Part shown: positions 6,095 to 8,975 of the stretch, piece after piece
Layout: every line of letters begins with the position of its first letter
How positions within the stretch are numbered: the stretch's first letter is position 1
Assembly: GCA_031271245.1 (NCBI GenBank)
Contig: JAISWC010000162.1
Location: 1 to 8,975 of the forward strand
DNA from: Tannerella sp.
GTDB lineage: Bacteria > Bacteroidota > Bacteroidia > Bacteroidales > Tannerellaceae
Direction of reading: 5' to 3'
DNA: 8,975 bases
Notes under the pieces: model-generated
The model's database searches: none
Told to the model about the DNA's origin: nothing
The model's input: the letters and a program-made list of their open reading frames with translations, nothing else
Made by a program: the position numbers and the translations under genes

Positions 6095-7065
6095 AAATCT
6101 TTAAGTCTTAAATTCTTCAAGTTTTTCGCATAATAGGAAATAATGAAATTTGCGCCGGCGCGTTTGATGGCAGTCAGGCTTTCGAAGAAGATACGCTGTT
6201 CGTCGAAGAAGCCGGCTTTGGAGCCGTGCCTGAGCATGGCATATTCGCCCGAGACCTGATAGGCGACAAGCGGATGGCCGGGGAAACGGACTGCCGCCCG
6301 CTGCACCATGTCCAGGTACGCCATGGCAGGCTTGACCATAATCCAGTCCGCACCCTCTTCGATGTCGGCTGCGATTTCGTCCAGTCCCTGATCGACCGTG
6401 CGGAAGTCCATCTGGTACGTCCTGCGGTCGCCGAAGGCAGGCGCCGAGCCGGCCGCGTCGCGAAACGGGCCGTAAAAGGCCGAAGCATACTTGGCCGAGT
6501 AACCCAGGATACGGGTCGGGAGACCGGCGCGGTCGAGACGCTCCCGGATGGCCTGCACCTGTCCGTCCATCATGGCCGACGGCGCGACGAAATCGGCACC
6601 CGCCGCCGCATGTTGATACGCCATTTCGGCCAGCAGCGGCAGTGTCGCGTCGTTGTCCACGTCGTGCTGTCGGATCAGTCCGCAATGGCCGTGCGACGTG
6701 TATTCGCACAGGCAGACGTCCGTAAAGACCGTCACCTGCGGGAAATGCCGCTTGAGGGCGCGTACCGCCCGGCAAATGACGCTGTCGGGCGAAGTGCCCT
6801 CGCTGCCGCGTTCGTCTTTCCGCGCGTAGGCAATCACGCCGAAAAGCAGTACCTTGTCGATGCCCGATGCACTCAGCGTGGCGACGTCTTCCAGCAGTCT
6901 GTCCACCGACAGGCGGTAAATGCCGTCCATCGAAACAATTTCCTGCCGGACGCCTTCACCCTCCGTCACAAAGTACGGGCAGATGAAATCGGCGGCCGAG
7001 AGGCTTACTTCGGCGTGGCGGTCGCGCACCTCCTGTGTGGTTCTGTATGTTCTAAACCGTTTCAT
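6091..7065 (-). CDS. hemB: Porphobilinogen synthase (delta-aminolevulinate dehydratase)
   Basis: A 324-residue cytoplasmic enzyme that condenses two 5-aminolevulinate molecules to porphobilinogen. The zinc-site motif DVCLCEYTSHGHCG holds Cys118, Cys120 and Cys128, so this is the zinc-dependent class. Two Schiff-base lysines are visible, Lys192 in GYSAKYASAFYGPFRDA and Lys245 in MVKPAMAYLDM. Length and ends are normal, with only a slightly extended lysine/leucine-rich tail. The ATG at 7063-7065 overlaps the end of the upstream hemD domain by 14 nt, and the TGA overlaps the cysD start (ATGA). It supplies the substrate for the upstream fusion protein. Confidence 0.97.
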   Translation of the reverse strand: MKRFRTYRTTQEVRDRHAEVSLSAADFICPYFVTEGEGVRQEIVSMDGIYRLSVDRLLEDVATLSASGIDKVLLFGVIAYARKDERGSEGTSPDSVICRAVRALKRHFPQVTVFTDVCLCEYTSHGHCGLIRQHDVDNDATLPLLAEMAYQHAAAGADFVAPSAMMDGQVQAIRERLDRAGLPTRILGYSAKYASAFYGPFRDAAGSAPAFGDRRTYQMDFRTVDQGLDEIAADIEEGADWIMVKPAMAYLDMVQRAAVRFPGHPLVAYQVSGEYAMLRHGSKAGFFDEQRIFFESLTAIKRAGANFIISYYAKNLKNLRLKDL

Positions 7066-8975
7066 ACAATTCGGATTTCAGTTTATCTCCGGTCGTCTTT
7101 CCTCTGGCCACCAGCTGCACGCCCGACGGAAGAGCGCCGTAGAGCCGGATGAAAGCGTCAACCCCCGAAGGCGAGGTGAATATAATCTTTGCAAAACGTG
7201 ACAGGTCGGTTCGCTTTGCACAGGCGTTCACCCGGTTACGGTAAACCGGCAGGTCCGTCACGTCGTGCCCCAGTCCCTCCAGCGCCTCCGAAAGGTATCT
7301 CAGTCCCCTGTCCGATCGGGGCAGGAGGATACGCTGAGCGGTCAGGCCCGTCGCCGCAAAAGCGTGAACCAGTCCCTCCGCCGATTCGGTTTCGGGCTGG
7401 AGGTCGGGAAAAATGCCGCGCCCGTGAAGTTCGGACGATGTCGTCTTTCCGACCGACGCCACCCGCAGGCCGGCCAGTGCGCGGAGGTCGACGCACCGTT
7501 CGCGGCAGATTTCGAAGAAAGCCTGTACGCCGTAGCGACTGGTGAAGATCAGCCAGTCGAACGACCGGATGGCGTCCAGTGCGGCCTCCAGCGACCGGTT
7601 TCGGGGCATCTTTTCGATTTGAATCAGGGGCGTATGCGTGAGGTTCGTGTAACGGGCATATTCCTGCGCGGAAGTACCGGTCACCAGTACCGGCTGTTTG
7701 CGCCATTCGCCGTTTCCGAAGGCGACGACCTCGCCAATGAGGACGAGTATGGGTGTCGGATAACGCATGACTGAATACTGCAACTCTTTCAGCGAAGAAT
7801 AAAACACCTGCTGTCCGGGCAGCGAAACATTGCATACCAGCGCGGCCGGCAGGTCTTCCCTCCGTCCGGCGGCAATCAGTTTCGCGGCAATGGCGGCCAC
7901 ATGCGTGCCGCCCATGTAATAGACCAGCGTGTCGGCATCGGGGACGGGCGCGTCCGCACCCGCATGTCCGGTGACGAAGGCGACGGACGACGCCATCCCG
8001 CGATGCGTCAGCGGGATGTGCGTGCAGGCGGCCAGCGCTATGCCCGCCGAGATGCCCGGAATGACGGCGACCTCTATCAGACGGCTTTGCAGGAAGTCGA
8101 TTTCTTCCCGTCCGTGCGCGAAAATCATCGGGTCGCCGCCCTTGAGCCTGACCGTGTTTTTGCCGGAGACGGCCGCGCGGTAGAGTTGTTCGTTGATTTC
8201 GTCCTGACGGAAACGGTGCGCGCCTTTTCGCTTGCCGACGCAGACCTTCTCGCCCGGGTAGCGGGACAGAAAGGAGGGATCGGTCAGGTCGTCGTAAAAA
8301 ATCATGTCCGCCTGCGCCAGCGCCCTGTCGCCGCCCAGGGTCAGCAGGTCGGAATGGCCGGGGCCGAAGCCGACCAGCGTGACCTTTCCGTAACGGGAAC
8401 GGCGAATGTCGCACGCGGCAAACAACGCCCTGACCTCCGGACGGTCTTTTCGTCCGACGATGGCCAGGTGTCCCTGCAGAGGATGCGTCCGGAAGGGCAG
8501 GATTTCGGCAATCCGGTCATCCAGTCCCAGCCGTTTCAGAGCGCAGGCGGCCACGACGAGCGCGTCGACATGGCCGCTGTTCACCTGCGCAATGCGCTCG
8601 CCGATGGAGCCGCGAATGCTTACGATTTCCAAATCTGGACGGCGTTGCAGCAGTTCGTTCCTGCGCGCCGCGGAACTCGTCCCCACACGGGCGCCCTGCG
8701 GCAGCCCGTCCAGCGGCAGATGACCTCTGCTTACCAGTGCGTCGGTTTGGTCAGCCGCTTTCAGCAGGGCGCAGACTTCCAGTTCCGAAGGAAGGGGATA
8801 GGGGAGATCTTTGGCGGAATGGACGGCTACATCGGCGCTATTTCCGGTTAACCGTTCATCCAGTTCGCGGGTAAAGAAATCGGGTATCCGTTCCGCCTCC
8901 CCGTCGAGCAATGAGATTTGCCTGTTTTTGTCGCCGAACGATTCGAGCGTCTCCAGCCGGTAACGTACCTCCGGG
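7052..8975 (-). CDS. hemC-cobA-hemD: HemC-like / uroporphyrinogen-III methyltransferase (CobA) / HemD triple fusion, 5' end outside window
   Basis: The frame stays open past the right edge, so the start is not in view. Residues here are numbered from the codon at 8911. Residues 1-175: HemC-like (hydroxymethylbilane synthase), with catalytic HSAKD (Asp35), GTSSAARR (78-84) and SIRGSIGER (Arg100, Arg106). The third HemC domain, which holds the dipyrromethane-binding cysteine, is absent. Residues 176-397: SUMT/CobA, making precorrin-2 from uroporphyrinogen III with two SAM, with VGFGPGHSDLLTL, VRLKGGDPMIF (254-264), PGISAG and IPLTHR. Residues 398-405 are a short linker. Residues 406-619: HemD (uroporphyrinogen-III synthase), with LIFTSRYGVQAFF, VASVGKT, ILLPRS and IIFTSPSGVDAF. 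HemD stops about 20-25 residues early relative to the family. CobA-HemD and HemC-HemD fusions are known in other bacteria; the presence of all three activities in one chain is clear for CobA, good for HemD and doubtful for HemC. Confidence 0.9.
   Translation of the reverse strand, partial: PEVRYRLETLESFGDKNRQISLLDGEAERIPDFFTRELDERLTGNSADVAVHSAKDLPYPLPSELEVCALLKAADQTDALVSRGHLPLDGLPQGARVGTSSAARRNELLQRRPDLEIVSIRGSIGERIAQVNSGHVDALVVAACALKRLGLDDRIAEILPFRTHPLQGHLAIVGRKDRPEVRALFAACDIRRSRYGKVTLVGFGPGHSDLLTLGGDRALAQADMIFYDDLTDPSFLSRYPGEKVCVGKRKGAHRFRQDEINEQLYRAAVSGKNTVRLKGGDPMIFAHGREEIDFLQSRLIEVAVIPGISAGIALAACTHIPLTHRGMASSVAFVTGHAGADAPVPDADTLVYYMGGTHVAAIAAKLIAAGRREDLPAALVCNVSLPGQQVFYSSLKELQYSVMRYPTPILVLIGEVVAFGNGEWRKQPVLVTGTSAQEYARYTNLTHTPLIQIEKMPRNRSLEAALDAIRSFDWLIFTSRYGVQAFFEICRERCVDLRALAGLRVASVGKTTSSELHGRGIFPDLQPETESAEGLVHAFAATGLTAQRILLPRSDRGLRYLSEALEGLGHDVTDLPVYRNRVNACAKRTDLSRFAKIIFTSPSGVDAFIRLYGALPSGVQLVARGKTTGDKLKSELYETV

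Noticed and set aside
7236..8414. A 392-codon minus-strand frame overlapping cobA-hemD
   Set aside because: It is a shifted reading of the same DNA, rich in Arg/Gly/Pro, with no domain. The CobA and HemD motifs are in the other frame.

Overview
The window is a GC-rich (by eye) stretch coding almost entirely on the minus strand. It most resembles a member of the Bacteroidetes, probably Bacteroidales. Reasons: the 150-residue precorrin-2 dehydrogenase is of the Bacteroides/Parabacteroides type, starts lack clear Shine-Dalgarno sequences, intergenic gaps hold ATTCTCC-type tracts, and a TAnnTTTG promoter-like element lies near the left edge. The genus cannot be set from the sequence alone.

Read in transcription order (right to left) the layout is: a three-domain HemC-like/CobA/HemD protein (7052 to beyond 8975, N-terminus outside the window); hemB (6091-7065); cysD (5195-6094); cysN (3761-5050); cysH (about 3037-3747); a precorrin-2 dehydrogenase gene (2464-2916); and a fused hemA-hemL gene (206-2467). 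Three junctions overlap: hemD/hemB by 14 nt, and hemB/cysD and precorrin-2 dehydrogenase/hemA by ATGA. cysN and cysH are 13 nt apart or overlap slightly. The genes therefore look like one operon whose promoter lies to the right of the window. Positions 60-205 downstream of hemL show no clear terminator. A possible next gene starts at 59 on the same strand and runs off the left edge.

The genes form one logic. HemA and HemL make 5-aminolevulinate from glutamyl-tRNA, HemB makes porphobilinogen, the HemC-like and HemD parts make uroporphyrinogen III, CobA makes precorrin-2, and the dehydrogenase makes sirohydrochlorin. That is nearly the whole siroheme route. CysD/CysN (ATP sulfurylase) and CysH (a four-cysteine, APS-type reductase) turn sulfate into sulfite, and assimilatory sulfite reductase needs siroheme. 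No APS kinase, sulfite reductase or stand-alone sirohydrochlorin ferrochelatase gene is in view.

Four things stand out. (1) The HemC part of the triple fusion lacks the third domain that carries the dipyrromethane-binding cysteine, and its active-site loop is shortened. (2) HemA lacks its C-terminal dimerisation domain and is joined in frame to full-length HemL through an inverted pair of 7-bp repeat tracts. (3) Heptamer tracts fill every real gap in the operon and abut the stop or start codons of neighbouring genes. (4) HemD also seems clipped at its C-terminus, so several enzymes here look trimmed or merged.
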